Of a stretch of DNA of 64,000 bases, positions 44,596 to 53,804 are shown piece by piece. The translations under genes and the position numbers were made by a program. Positions within the stretch are counted from its first letter, which is position 1. Every line of letters starts with the position of its first letter. This stretch comes from Komagataeibacter rhaeticus (GTDB taxonomy: Bacteria > Pseudomonadota > Alphaproteobacteria > Acetobacterales > Acetobacteraceae), in contig NZ_NKTZ01000011.1 in the NCBI RefSeq assembly GCF_003207855.1, forward strand, positions 27,641 through 91,640, in the 5' to 3' direction. A model generated the notes under the pieces. It searched no databases, was not told the origin of the DNA, and saw nothing but the letters and a program-made list of their open reading frames with translations.

Positions 44596-45591
44596 TCAGT
44601 TACCGCCCGACAGGGCGAAGCCGGTTTCAACCTGGTCCAGCAGCGCATCGAGTTCCGTCCGCCGCAGGGGGTCGGTGCCGGTGGCCACATGGGCGCGGGC
44701 GCGCTTTTTCAGGCTGCCCGCCACGCGCGAACTGACCGGCCGGGCCGCCCCGTTGCGCAGCAGGTCTGCGATGCTGGCCCCCTGTTCATGGGCGGCCATA
44801 ATGACCGAGAACGCCATGTGGTTGACAATGTTCTCGAACTCGAAGCGCCCGAAGCGGGACTGGCAGCGGCTTAGCTGTTCCAGTGCCGTGGCATAGCTTT
44901 CCACCGCGTTGAAGTGGCCTGCGGTGCGGAAATGCTGGGTATGGTAGCGCGATGCCTGGATATGTTCCTCCCGCGCCAGATCCCATTCGCCAATGGCCGC
45001 GCATTCCGTCTCGATCAGGCAGTGCAGCGCGCGGGCATTCAGGCAGGCCGCGACGAAATCGGTATGGGTAATGTCATTCCATGACAGGGGCTGCCCCGCG
45101 CGCCGCATGGCAAAGCGGAAGCCGCGATGCCCGTCAATGCCGTACACGATGGTGGTGTTGCCCCGGCATAGCGGGTCGGTACCGGTCACCATGATGTGGC
45201 CGCTATCGGCGCGGTGCATGTAGTGCTGCCATGTCATGACATCCAGCAGCGTCTCGTCATCCACCACCCGGTCGGTATGGCGGCGGACATGCTTCATGAA
45301 GCTGGTCGCCTGCAGGCCGGTTACGGCACGGGGCGAGAAATCGACCTGCCACCATATGCATGCCCGCAGCAGATGGAACGCAAGCGCATCACGCAGCTGC
45401 GCCAGCTCCACATTTTCCGTGGCAAGGCTGTCCATCTGCGCATCGCACAGGGCCTTTACGGTGCTGAAGCGATGGGCCAGCATGTCCAGCTGCCGCGCGA
45501 CCGGCTGCCATGGGTCAAGATAGCTGACCAGGTTCTCGGGGCGCGAATGCTGCAGATGCCACGCAGCCGGGGCGGTACGGAGTTCACGCAT
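44596..45591 (-). CDS. Hypothetical protein upstream of the AAA+ ATPase
   Basis: 331 aa from the ATG at 45591, chosen because AAGGA lies 7 bases upstream; an ATG at 45690 has none. Soluble, mostly helical, rich in His, Cys and Trp, with segments such as RACIWWQVDFSPRAVTGLQ, IMVTGTDPLCRGNTTIVYG and HQ-rich ASRYHTQHFRTAGHFNAVES. The second half resembles a helical-repeat array (YATALEQLSRCQSRFG...). No family recognised. Probably cotranscribed with the tandem AAA+ ATPase. Confidence 0.65.
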   Translation of the reverse strand: MRELRTAPAAWHLQHSRPENLVSYLDPWQPVARQLDMLAHRFSTVKALCDAQMDSLATENVELAQLRDALAFHLLRACIWWQVDFSPRAVTGLQATSFMKHVRRHTDRVVDDETLLDVMTWQHYMHRADSGHIMVTGTDPLCRGNTTIVYGIDGHRGFRFAMRRAGQPLSWNDITHTDFVAACLNARALHCLIETECAAIGEWDLAREEHIQASRYHTQHFRTAGHFNAVESYATALEQLSRCQSRFGRFEFENIVNHMAFSVIMAAHEQGASIADLLRNGAARPVSSRVAGSLKKRARAHVATGTDPLRRTELDALLDQVETGFALSGGN

Positions 45592-45886
45592 CAGGCAGTC
45601 CTTGAAGTCTTGGTGGCCGGAAAGGCGGTGCGGGCTGAACGGCCGGCCAGAATAAGGGTGTGTCCCGCATTGATGGTTCCCCCGCATCATGGCTGTGGCC
45701 GGATGCGCGGGCTACGGCGTGGTCCCCTGCCGGGACAGCGCATGGCATACGCTGTCTGGGTTGCCGTATTGATGTATATTATGGGCATGTTATGTGATAC
45801 TGCTAATTAATATCACATTAAATTCGCGACAGGATTTTACGCCTGTCCGCATTCCGTCCTGACATGCGCCACGGGGCCGTGCTGCC

Positions 45887-46810
45887 CTAACGCAGCATGG
45901 TGCCAACAAGTTCACGCGTGATGCGGGTGATATCCACCCCCGCCCGGCGTATGACCGAACGGCTGGTATGCTTGGCATCCACCAGGGTCACGCGGCCCGC
46001 GGCGGACAGGGTATGCAGCCCGTCGGTCGCGGGGCGCCAGGCGGCGGGCGCATGCAGGGCGCGCAGTGGGTGGGCCGCGAATTCCCGTGTGGTCAGGGTG
46101 GTGATGGCCAGCGGCGTTATGGCCCCGCCATAGGTCCGTGCGCAGTCCTGCGTGGGCAGGATGATGGTGCCATCCTCCATGACCACCGGCGTGCCGCCGG
46201 GGCGTGCGCTGTGTATGTCGCGGCGCACGGGGTTGGCGGGGTGCGGGTGCCACGGGCCGGTCAGGCTGTCGGCCCATGCCACATGCAGGGTATCGACGCG
46301 GGGTCGTTCGTGTTCATGCCATGGGGTATGGAACAGCCACCACCGTCCATCATGGAACAGGGGGGAGGCATCGATCATGGGGCCGGGAAAGGCGCAGCCT
46401 TTTACTTCTTCCCATCGATAGGGGAAATCCGTTGCGCGGTACAGGCGCTGCCGGCCGCTGCCGCCTGATTCCGGCATCATGAGGAAGGAGCCGTCCCGCT
46501 CACGCAGGATGACGGGATAGGACAGGTGCCACGGTTCCACCAGTACGGGGGCATGGGCCAGCAGGCGCAGTGCGTGGTCAAGGATGAACACGTCGATCCG
46601 CCCCACCCGCACGCGGTAGTCATAGGCTTCGGCAAACAGGTACAGCCGGTTCTCGTGCCAGATGCCAAACGGGTCGGCAATGAAGCGGAAGGGCCCCGGG
46701 TCCGGCAGCCATGTGACCGGCAGCCCCGCAAGCTGGCCCGCGCGCAGCACATCGGGCAGCGGGCGGTCTATGATGCCCGTCTGCCATATGTCGGTCCGGC
46801 CCAGTCCCAT
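45887..46810 (-). CDS. GINT1-like (glucosamine inositolphosphorylceramide transferase 1 N-terminal) protein
   Basis: 307 aa, beta-propeller of the GH43/GINT1 N-terminal type: [67 protein letters not shown] and [16 protein letters not shown]. The Asp and Glu residues of a five-bladed propeller glycosidase/transferase fold recur at each blade. In plants the domain is fused to a glycosyltransferase; in bacteria it occurs alone or near polysaccharide and glycolipid genes. A role in glycan or glycolipid modification is inferred only. Confidence 0.72.
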   Translation of the reverse strand: MGLGRTDIWQTGIIDRPLPDVLRAGQLAGLPVTWLPDPGPFRFIADPFGIWHENRLYLFAEAYDYRVRVGRIDVFILDHALRLLAHAPVLVEPWHLSYPVILRERDGSFLMMPESGGSGRQRLYRATDFPYRWEEVKGCAFPGPMIDASPLFHDGRWWLFHTPWHEHERPRVDTLHVAWADSLTGPWHPHPANPVRRDIHSARPGGTPVVMEDGTIILPTQDCARTYGGAITPLAITTLTTREFAAHPLRALHAPAAWRPATDGLHTLSAAGRVTLVDAKHTSRSVIRRAGVDITRITRELVGTMLR

Positions 46811-46918
46811 GCGTGCTGTCCCTTGTCATCCCGGTCGTGGCGGATTTGCAAACAGGCATGCGCTGCAATATGCCAGATGTCATCTGTACCAGATGGACAT
46901 GGAAGGGGAATAGCAAGC

Positions 46919-47749
46919 ATGGGCAGGACGGAACAACCCCGCCGCCGGACCATTCGGGACGTAAGCAAGGGGGGCGTGCCCGGCGTGTGGCTGACAGCCT
47001 ACACCGCCCCCCTGGCCCACAGGCTGGACGCGCATGTGGATGTGATTCTGGTGGGGGATTCGCTGGGCATGGTGGTGTATGGCATGTCCGACACGCTTGG
47101 CGTGAGCCTGGACATGATGATCGCCCATGGCGCGGCCGTGGTCCGGGCATCGCGTCAGGCGCTGGTGGTGGTGGACATGCCCTTTGGTTCCTATCAGGAA
47201 TCGCCCGCCCTGGCGTTCCGCAATGCCGCCCGCGTCATGGCGGAAACGGGTTGTGGCGCGGTCAAGCTGGAAGGCGGGGCCGAAATGGCGGAGACCGTCG
47301 GCTTCCTTGTCCAGCGTGGCATTCCGGTGTGCGGGCATGTCGGCCTCATGCCGCAGGCGGTCAAGGCCACGGGCGGGTTCCGCACGCAGGGGCGTGATGC
47401 GGAACAGGCGCGCAAGGTCCATGCCGATGCCCACGCCATTGCCGCCGCCGGTGCCTTTGCCGTGGTGCTGGAGGGCACGGTGGAGCCCCTGTCGCGTGAG
47501 ATCGCGGCCAGCGTGCCGGTGCCCGTCATCGGCATAGGCGCTTCCCCCGCCTGCGACGGGCAGGTGCTGGTGGTGGATGACATGCTGGGCATGTTCGGCA
47601 CCGCCATCCCACGTTTCGTGCGCCGCTATGCCGATATGGGCGACGTGATTGATGATGCGGTGGCCCGGTACGCGCAGGATGTGCGCAGCCGCGCCTTTCC
47701 GGGGCCGGAAGAATGTTTTGGCGTGCGCCGCCAGGTCACGCCGGGATGA
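46919..47749 (+). CDS. panB: 3-methyl-2-oxobutanoate hydroxymethyltransferase
   Basis: 276 aa. First committed enzyme of pantothenate synthesis (ketopantoate from alpha-ketoisovalerate and methylene-THF). Family motifs: [28 protein letters not shown] (metal-binding Asp), [30 protein letters not shown] and [25 protein letters not shown] lies 10 bases before the ATG. The transporter gene that follows is coupled by an ATGA overlap. Confidence 0.95.
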   Translation: MGRTEQPRRRTIRDVSKGGVPGVWLTAYTAPLAHRLDAHVDVILVGDSLGMVVYGMSDTLGVSLDMMIAHGAAVVRASRQALVVVDMPFGSYQESPALAFRNAARVMAETGCGAVKLEGGAEMAETVGFLVQRGIPVCGHVGLMPQAVKATGGFRTQGRDAEQARKVHADAHAIAAAGAFAVVLEGTVEPLSREIAASVPVPVIGIGASPACDGQVLVVDDMLGMFGTAIPRFVRRYADMGDVIDDAVARYAQDVRSRAFPGPEECFGVRRQVTPG

Positions 47750-49128
47750 GGCGTGCCCCCGCGCCCGTGCCCGCTCCACCCCCCGTCGGGATGCTGGAGA
47801 TCGTGGCCTTTGGCGCGGGTGACATGGGGTTCAACATCATCTGGGGGCTGATGCTCAGCTACCTGGCGTATTTCTATACTGAAATCTGCCTGTTCCCCGT
47901 GCAGATGGTCGGCTTCATGCTCATGGCCGCGCGCGCGGCCAGCCTGGTCACCGACCCGGCGGTGGGGCTGTGGATCGACCGCAGGCCGGCGGGCCGGCAG
48001 GCCCTGCCGCTGCTGCGCGCGGGGATTGCGCCGTTCATGGTGCTGGTGGTGCTGACCTTCGTGCCGCTACCGCGCGGGTGGTCCATGCTGGCGCGGGGCA
48101 TCGGCGCCAGCATCGGCTATATGGGGCTGTGCGTGGCCTATGGCGTGGTCAATACCGCCTATGGCGTCATGACCAGCCTGATCACCGCGGCACCCGATAT
48201 GCGCCTGCGCCTTGCGACCAGCCGCATGGTCGGGGCCACTCTGGGCGGGTTTGCCATCAGTATCGTCACCCTGCCTGCGGTGGACTGGCTGGGTCACGGC
48301 AGCCGGCAGGTGGGTTTTGCCCTGTTCATGGCGGGGGTGGCCTGCGTGGTGGGCGGGCTTCTGTGGCTGTCGGCGCGGTTCTGCCATGAGCGCGTGCAGG
48401 CCCATGCCGGGGAAAAGCCGGTCCGTGCCCCCGTGCGCGCGCTGGTCGGGATGCTGGCCGCCAACCGGGGGTGGCGGCGGCTGACCGGCGCCATGCTGCT
48501 GACCATGCTGGGCAGCACCTTCCTGTTCGGGGCACTGGTCTATGACGTGCGTTATGTGATGGGTGCGAAGGATTACATGGCGGGCTGGCTGCTGGGCATG
48601 ATCAGCCTGATGGTGCTGGCGGGGTGCTGCGTGTCCCTGCCGCTGGCGATCAGATGGGGAACGGCGCGTGTCATGCGCGGCGGTACGGTGGCGGCGGGGG
48701 CGGTGCTGCTGGTGGCGTACGGCCTGCCTGCGGGGCCGGGCGCGACGGGGGGGCTGCTGGCGCTGTTCGGGCTGTGTGTGGGGATATGCAACCCGGTCTG
48801 CTTCACCCTGCTGGCGCATTGTCTGGACCACGGTGGGGCCGGGGCGGGTGGCCTGCGGACGGTGGGGCTGGCCTGGGCGCTCAATTCCACCGCATCGAAA
48901 ATGGCGTTTGACATTGGCGGTAGCCTGCTGGCCGGGCTGCTGGCGGCCTGTGGCCTTGCGGGCGGGAGCAGCGTGCAGTCCGCGCATGCGCAGGCGGGAA
49001 TCCATGCCGGCTTCCTGCTGGTGCCTGCCGTGCTGTACCTGCTGGCGGGTGGCGTGGTCCTGCGCGGCCTGGGCGTTCAGAAGCCGGCGGCCGCCGTAAG
49101 CGGCACGGCCAGCCCGCCGCCTGCGTAA
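47746..49128 (+). CDS. GPH/MFS-type transporter coupled to panB
   Basis: 460 aa from the ATG at 47746, which overlaps the panB stop by 4 bases. About 12 helices with the GPH-type start ([28 protein letters not shown]) and [14 protein letters not shown]. It resembles the two other GPH-type carriers of the window. The tight coupling to panB may mean a link to pantothenate or a precursor, but its substrate is unknown. Confidence 0.83.
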   Translation: MRRAPAPVPAPPPVGMLEIVAFGAGDMGFNIIWGLMLSYLAYFYTEICLFPVQMVGFMLMAARAASLVTDPAVGLWIDRRPAGRQALPLLRAGIAPFMVLVVLTFVPLPRGWSMLARGIGASIGYMGLCVAYGVVNTAYGVMTSLITAAPDMRLRLATSRMVGATLGGFAISIVTLPAVDWLGHGSRQVGFALFMAGVACVVGGLLWLSARFCHERVQAHAGEKPVRAPVRALVGMLAANRGWRRLTGAMLLTMLGSTFLFGALVYDVRYVMGAKDYMAGWLLGMISLMVLAGCCVSLPLAIRWGTARVMRGGTVAAGAVLLVAYGLPAGPGATGGLLALFGLCVGICNPVCFTLLAHCLDHGGAGAGGLRTVGLAWALNSTASKMAFDIGGSLLAGLLAACGLAGGSSVQSAHAQAGIHAGFLLVPAVLYLLAGGVVLRGLGVQKPAAAVSGTASPPPA

Positions 49129-49480
49129 TATTGTGGCCCGCCAGCGGCGGCAGGCGTGGGCGTTGCCACGCCGGAGTGGTAACGCTGATTGGTTATATTA
49201 TTGAAATTCATCCGGAATTCAGGATGTGAGAGAAAGGCATGGTTATCCATCCGCCAACCGATGGCAAGATTGCCCATGGCGTGCCGGTACTCATCCGGCA
49301 CATAGGGTGCCCAGTGGGGCCAGGGCTTCATCCCGATTTCAACGTCCACCCTGCCCTGAGGTCTGGCCCCCGCCATGAAGGGTGGCGTGAATCCGGGTCT
49401 GGATCTCACTGTTGGTGAAACCGTAGCTGAACAGCGTCCGGTTTCCGCCCTGCCGGTCGGGTGGCGTAGTGTCGGCCCCG
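49077..49480 (-). pseudogene. Remnant of a TonB-dependent receptor C-terminus
   Basis: About 120 codons that read as the end of a receptor barrel: YVPDEYRHAMGNLAIGW, FRMNFNNITNQRYHSGV, and the terminal strand [11 protein letters not shown] with a final Phe. The remaining several hundred codons (signal, plug, most of the barrel) are absent, and upstream the frame decays into Pro/Arg-rich sequence with receptor-like text (LFSYGFTNSEIQTRI) in another frame. It overlaps the convergent transporter stop. A decayed gene. Confidence 0.7.
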
Positions 49481-49736
49481 CGGGTGGCGGCAGGGTTCCC
49501 CCGTGCCCGGCAGCGTGCCCACGGCCACGCCCGGTGCCAGACGGCACGAAAGCGGGCATGCGGCACGGGCGTTCCTGCAAAAATCTTTTTATTTCATTAT
49601 TATGTACCAGCGCTGGCGGGTATGACATCGCCTTGAACAAATGCGGGACCGATATAGTATACTCACGTGGCGTATCGTAAGCCCTGATATCGGGCATATC
49701 CCGTATAAATGTACGGACAGGTGGAAAGGTTTGCGG

Positions 49737-50441
49737 GTGGGACAGGAATCGGCACATATCGTAAGCAGTTACGAGCAGGAACTCGAGCAGCTGCGCTCCA
49801 TGATGGCGCGCATGGGCGGGCTGGTGGAACGGCAGACCTCGCAGGCTGTCGCTGCCATTGCCGATATGGATGAAAATGCCGCCGGCATTGCCTCCGACCT
49901 CGACCCGCAGGTCGATACGCTGGAGCGTGATGTGGAGGCGATGGTCATCCGCATCCTCGCCCTGCGCTCACCCGTGGCGGGAGACCTGCGCGAGGTCGTC
50001 TCGGCCCTCAAGATCACGGGGGACATGGAGCGCATCGGGGATTGCGCGGCCTCCATCGCCCGGCGTTCCCTGCGTGTGGAGCTGGTGAACTCACGCGTGT
50101 CGCTCAGTGGCCTGCGCGGCATGGGGCGGCTGGTGCAGGACAACCTGCGCCGCGCGATCGATGCGCTCAGCCAGCGCAACCCCGACCTTGCGCGTGAGGT
50201 CTGGCAGTCCGATACGGCGGTGGATGAACTTTATAACGCCATGTTCCGTGAACTGGTCACCTATATGATGGAAGACCCGCGCAACATCGGCGCATGCACC
50301 CACCTGCTGTTCATTGCCAAGAACCTGGAACGCATTGGTGACCACGCCACCAATATTGCCGAACGCGTGTATTATACCGCAACCGGCGAGATCCTGCCGG
50401 TGGTGCGCCCGCGCGGCAGCTTTTCGGGGCAGGGGAGCTAG
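49737..50441 (+). CDS. phoU: Phosphate-specific transport regulator PhoU
   Basis: 234 aa from a GTG at 49737 (GGAAAGG 7 bases upstream). Two three-helix PhoU repeats: RVVDALE-type metal motifs appear as DTLERDVEAMVIRILALRSP, DMERIGDCAASIARRS, and NLERIGDHATNIAERVYY. It damps the Pho response by linking PhoR and the Pst transporter. No pst or phoR gene is nearby in the window. Directly followed by phoB. Confidence 0.94.
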   Translation: MGQESAHIVSSYEQELEQLRSMMARMGGLVERQTSQAVAAIADMDENAAGIASDLDPQVDTLERDVEAMVIRILALRSPVAGDLREVVSALKITGDMERIGDCAASIARRSLRVELVNSRVSLSGLRGMGRLVQDNLRRAIDALSQRNPDLAREVWQSDTAVDELYNAMFRELVTYMMEDPRNIGACTHLLFIAKNLERIGDHATNIAERVYYTATGEILPVVRPRGSFSGQGS

Positions 50442-50446
50442 GTGCC

Positions 50447-51181
50447 GTGAACCCACAGGTTGACCGGCCGCTCCGCATCCTTGTGGCCGAGGATGATGCC
50501 GCCCTGTCCGTTATGCTGTCCTACAATCTTGAAGCGGCGGGCCATGCCGTCATGCCCGTGGATAACGGGCTGGATGCCCTGCGTGAGGTCACGGAATGGA
50601 AGCCCGACCTCGTGCTGCTGGACTGGATGATGCCGGGCCTGTCCGGGGTGGACCTGTGCCGCAGGCTGCGCATGGCCACGGCCACGCGCTACCTGCCGGT
50701 CATCATGCTGACCGCACGCGGGGAGGAACGTGATTCCATCCACGCGCTGGATACCGGGGCGGATGACTACCTGGTCAAGCCCTGCGGGATGGATGTGCTG
50801 CATGCGCGCGTGCGCGCGGTCATGCGCCGGTGTGCCGGGCGGGGGGCCACGGCGGCGGCGGAGCAGAATGACGATGTACTGGGCTTTGCCGACATAACGG
50901 TGGACCATGGTGGCCGGCGGGTCACGCGCGGCGGTAGCGCCATTGCCCTTGGCCCCACCGAATACCGGATCCTGCTGCACCTGCTGCGCAACCCGCGCCG
51001 GGTGTTTTCCCGCGCGGAAATACTGGCCGCCGCATGGGATGACCGTATCCATGTGGAAGAACGCACGGTGGACGTGCATATCCGCCGGCTGCGTCTGGCG
51101 CTGAACGCAGGCGGCGGTGTCGACCTGATCCGCACCGTGCGCTCCAGCGGCTACATGCTGGATGACGGCAGGGTGGATTAG
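50447..51181 (+). CDS. phoB: Phosphate regulon response regulator PhoB
   Basis: 244 aa, GTG start five bases after the phoU stop, with GGGGAG upstream. Receiver domain: acidic pocket VAEDD, phospho-acceptor Asp in LVLLDWMMPG near residue 58, Thr in IMLTARG and Lys in DDYLVKP. C-terminal OmpR-type winged helix: LGPTEYRILLHLLRNPRRVFSR and ERTVDVHIRRLRLAL. It activates phosphate-starvation genes. Confidence 0.93.
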   Translation: MNPQVDRPLRILVAEDDAALSVMLSYNLEAAGHAVMPVDNGLDALREVTEWKPDLVLLDWMMPGLSGVDLCRRLRMATATRYLPVIMLTARGEERDSIHALDTGADDYLVKPCGMDVLHARVRAVMRRCAGRGATAAAEQNDDVLGFADITVDHGGRRVTRGGSAIALGPTEYRILLHLLRNPRRVFSRAEILAAAWDDRIHVEERTVDVHIRRLRLALNAGGGVDLIRTVRSSGYMLDDGRVD

Positions 51182-51364
51182 GGAGTGTCGTCAGCGGTCC
51201 CGACAGGTGGGGAACCCGGTATCGGTGTTCCGCCCAGCAGGGCCGCAAGGTTCCTTCTGCCCTGATGAAGGCAGAGCGCCCCCGGACCCTGGTCCTTTGG
51301 CCTGATGTTGTGAACGCGCAATGATTCCAATATGGTCATGGTTCATGGCATCAAGGAATCGTGA

Positions 51365-52345
51365 ATGGTGGACTGCCCTGCCCCCGGCATGACGGACCCG
51401 GAGCATCCGGCCGGATGGATGACCGTCCGGTACAGGCTGGCGGCATGCGTTGCCTTTTCATCGCGCCTGTCAGGTTCACGGGCACGGCGCCCGTCAGGAC
51501 TGGTAATGGCCTGTCTTGCCACGCTGATGGTCGGGGCGCATCCCGTGGTGACGGCCGCTGCCACGCCGGAACCCGCACTGGCTGTCATGGCGCAGGGACA
51601 GGCCAATGGACAAAGCTATACCCGCGCGGCCCTGCTGGCCCTGGCACAGCGGCGGACAGTCACGCTGGCGGTGGACCCTGAACATATAGGCCCGCAGGTT
51701 GACGCCGTGCCGCTTGCCGCCGTGATGGGTTCCGGTGCAATGCCGGATGCGCTGCGTCTGGGGGCATCGGACGGTTTTGTGGCGGAACTGCCCGTGAGTA
51801 CGCTCACCACGGCCGCAGGCTACGGCGTGCGGCCATGGATCGCCATCGAAGATCCGGCCCGGCCATGGCGTTCACCACAGGGCGAGGATCTCGGGCCGTT
51901 CGTGCTGGTCTGGGTGGGCGCGAATGCGGGGCGTATCGGGCAGGAACAGTGGGTTGACCGGCTGGTTTCGGTACAGGGGGAGACCGCGCCCGTGGCCCGC
52001 TGGCCCGGACTGGGGCTGCCTGCGGCAGTGCCCCGGAGCGATCCCGCATGGCGGGGGCAGGCCCTGTTCCTGAGTAACTGCATGCCCTGCCACCGGCTTA
52101 ATGGAAATGGGATGGGGGACAAGGGACCTGATCTGGGGCAACCGGTCAATGCCGTGCGCTATCTGACCCCGGCCGGTTTCCATGCGCTGGTGCGCAACCC
52201 GCGTGCGGTCCGGCACTGGGATGGCGCGCGGATGGAAGGATTTCCCCCCGCAGTACTGAGCGATGCGGATATCGATGCCATCCATGCCTATCTTGCCCGG
52301 CTGGATACCGGGGCAACCCTGCGCCAGGGCAAGCCCCGGGAATAA
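51365..52345 (+). CDS. Exported c-type cytochrome with an extra N-terminal domain
   Basis: 326 aa as read from 51365. A hydrophobic export segment (LVMACLATLMVGAHPVVTAAA) lies at about 46-66, so the true start is probably an ATG about 18 codons in. The middle part (SYTRAALLALAQRRTVTLAVDP, PLAAVMG, PFVLVWVGANAG) is not certain; it recalls the sulphite-oxidase-type domain found next to cytochromes, at low confidence. The C-terminal third is cytochrome c: heme motif CMPCH (NCMPCHRLNGNG) with a later Met ligand candidate in ARMEGFPP. Periplasmic electron carrier. Confidence 0.75.
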   Translation: MVDCPAPGMTDPEHPAGWMTVRYRLAACVAFSSRLSGSRARRPSGLVMACLATLMVGAHPVVTAAATPEPALAVMAQGQANGQSYTRAALLALAQRRTVTLAVDPEHIGPQVDAVPLAAVMGSGAMPDALRLGASDGFVAELPVSTLTTAAGYGVRPWIAIEDPARPWRSPQGEDLGPFVLVWVGANAGRIGQEQWVDRLVSVQGETAPVARWPGLGLPAAVPRSDPAWRGQALFLSNCMPCHRLNGNGMGDKGPDLGQPVNAVRYLTPAGFHALVRNPRAVRHWDGARMEGFPPAVLSDADIDAIHAYLARLDTGATLRQGKPRE

Positions 52346-52426
52346 AAGTTTTTGGGTGCCGCCTTTTTTCAAAAAGGCGGCATTCTTCAAAGCTTTTTGA
52401 AAAAAGCTTCACCAAAAACGTTCTTA
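52344..52426. repeat. Double-hairpin intergenic repeat, best-preserved copy
   Basis: Outer arms GTTTTTGGGTG and CACCAAAAAC (52410-52419) enclose hairpin GCCGCCTTTTT / AAAAAGGCGGC (52358-52368, 52371-52381) and hairpin AAGCTTTTT / AAAAAGCTT (52390-52398, 52401-52409), forming one large dyad. It lies between convergent cytochrome and deformylase-like genes. It defines the consensus of the family. Confidence 0.9.
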
Positions 52427-52472
52427 TGATGACTGGGTGTTATCCGGATGCCCGTAACGCCTTCTGGCTGCC

Positions 52473-52994
52473 TTACGATACGCCGGGACCCGCTCCGTTC
52501 AGGCGCGCCTGGCGGCTGTAGCGTTTCATGGCCCGGTCGCGCCGCAGTGGCGAGAGGCGGCGTGTCCAGAAAATGCCGTTGATCTGGTCAATCTCATGCT
52601 GCAGGCAGGCTGCCAGCAGTCCTTTGGCTTCTTCTTCCACCACCAGGCCATCCAGCCCGGTGTAGCGCACCCGCACGCGCGCGGGGCGGGTCACGGGGGC
52701 ATGGATGCCGGGCATGGACACGCTGCCTTCTTCCGCCGTGGCGGTTGCGGTGTCCTGCCAGATGATTTCGGGGTTGGCACGGGCCTGCGGGCCATTGCCA
52801 CCGGGCAGGTCGATCACCACCAGCCGCAGCAGCATGCCCACATGGCATGCCGTGATCCCTATGCCCGGTGCGGCATGCATGGTCTCCAGCAGGTCACGCG
52901 CCAGTTCTGTGGTCCGGGCGCTGGTGGCGTCAACCGGGGCCGCCGCCTGCTGCAGGCAGGCATGCGGGAAGCGGATGATGGGCAGGATGGCCAT
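52473..52994 (-). CDS. Degenerate peptide-deformylase-like protein
   Basis: 173 aa, normal deformylase length and fold. Motif 1 is GIGITACHVG (residues 44-53; canonical GxGxAAxQ, Gln changed to His). Motif 2 is EEGSVSMPG (88-96; the metal-binding Cys of EGCLS is Ser91). Motif 3 is QHEIDQ (132-137; the second His of HEIDH is Gln137). Two of three metal ligands are therefore changed, so ordinary Fe/Zn deformylase activity is unlikely. It may be a paralogue with another role; the housekeeping def gene should lie elsewhere. Confidence 0.85.
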   Translation of the reverse strand: MAILPIIRFPHACLQQAAAPVDATSARTTELARDLLETMHAAPGIGITACHVGMLLRLVVIDLPGGNGPQARANPEIIWQDTATATAEEGSVSMPGIHAPVTRPARVRVRYTGLDGLVVEEEAKGLLAACLQHEIDQINGIFWTRRLSPLRRDRAMKRYSRQARLNGAGPGVS

Positions 52995-53014
52995 GGTGTG
53001 GGGTCCTGCCCCGT

Positions 53015-53647
53015 TCAGTACAGGAAGGGGCCGTTATCGTCCGGGCTGACATTCGTGTAGTAGGGAATGTAGAAATTCATGCCAAACGGGCTGTAGGTAT
53101 GGTCCACGCCCGATACGGGCCGTATCGGCTTTACGTCATGTTCGGCCAGGCAGTCATACAGCGTCTCGCGCAGGTGCTGGGTGTCCTTGTCCGACCTTGG
53201 CGCGCCGAAGAACAGGTCATGCGCGTAGGGTTTGCACGCCTGTGGCGTGTGATCGTAATAGGTGGCGTAGCGTTCCTGCCTGTTGCGGCTAATGTCGGCA
53301 TCGGAAATCCACTGGTGGCTGGCGGCGGTGGTATTCCATATTTCCTTCCAGCCCGTACGCATGTGAGGCAGGCGGGCCACGGCCACGCCGTCCTGCCGGG
53401 TGCCGTCCTGCCGTACCAGGGTGCCATGGCATGACATGACCTGCATGTGGTCGTTATAGACGGCGCTTTTTATCGTGCCGTCCTCGAACCGCATGGCCGG
53501 GGACGTGCCGGGCGTGCCCTGGTTGGCAATTGCCACAACGGCGGAGGCCACGGCAGGCTGCTGGCAGTAATTCACCATGGGGCGGGGCGTGTGCTGCGCG
53601 CAGGCGGCCATACCAAGCGGAAGACATAAAGCTACAAGACGGCGCAA
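53015..53647 (-). CDS. Hypothetical lipoprotein
   Basis: 210 aa. Lipobox-type start (MRRLVALCLPLGMAAC) predicts lipid attachment at Cys16. The mature part is rich in Tyr, His and Asn with three or four cysteines (YCQQPA, VMSCHGT, QACKPYAHD, LYDCLAEHD). No family recognised. Twenty bases upstream of the deformylase-like gene on the same strand. Confidence 0.65.
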   Translation of the reverse strand: MRRLVALCLPLGMAACAQHTPRPMVNYCQQPAVASAVVAIANQGTPGTSPAMRFEDGTIKSAVYNDHMQVMSCHGTLVRQDGTRQDGVAVARLPHMRTGWKEIWNTTAASHQWISDADISRNRQERYATYYDHTPQACKPYAHDLFFGAPRSDKDTQHLRETLYDCLAEHDVKPIRPVSGVDHTYSPFGMNFYIPYYTNVSPDDNGPFLY

Positions 53648-53804
53648 CGCTCTTATCCTTTTTCATGATGTGGCACATGGCGGTTTTCCATGCCCGTACC
53701 GTCTGGGGTACAGGAGGGGGCAAGGCCCTACAACAATATAAATTTTCAATCCGGGTCTGTGCTTTTGTCTTCTCTTGCCCCTTCATCCAGGCCCGCCCGT
53801 GACG

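Noticed and set aside
49641..49736. A Pho box upstream of phoU-phoB
   Set aside because: I looked for CTGTCAT-type direct repeats and saw none clear enough to report.
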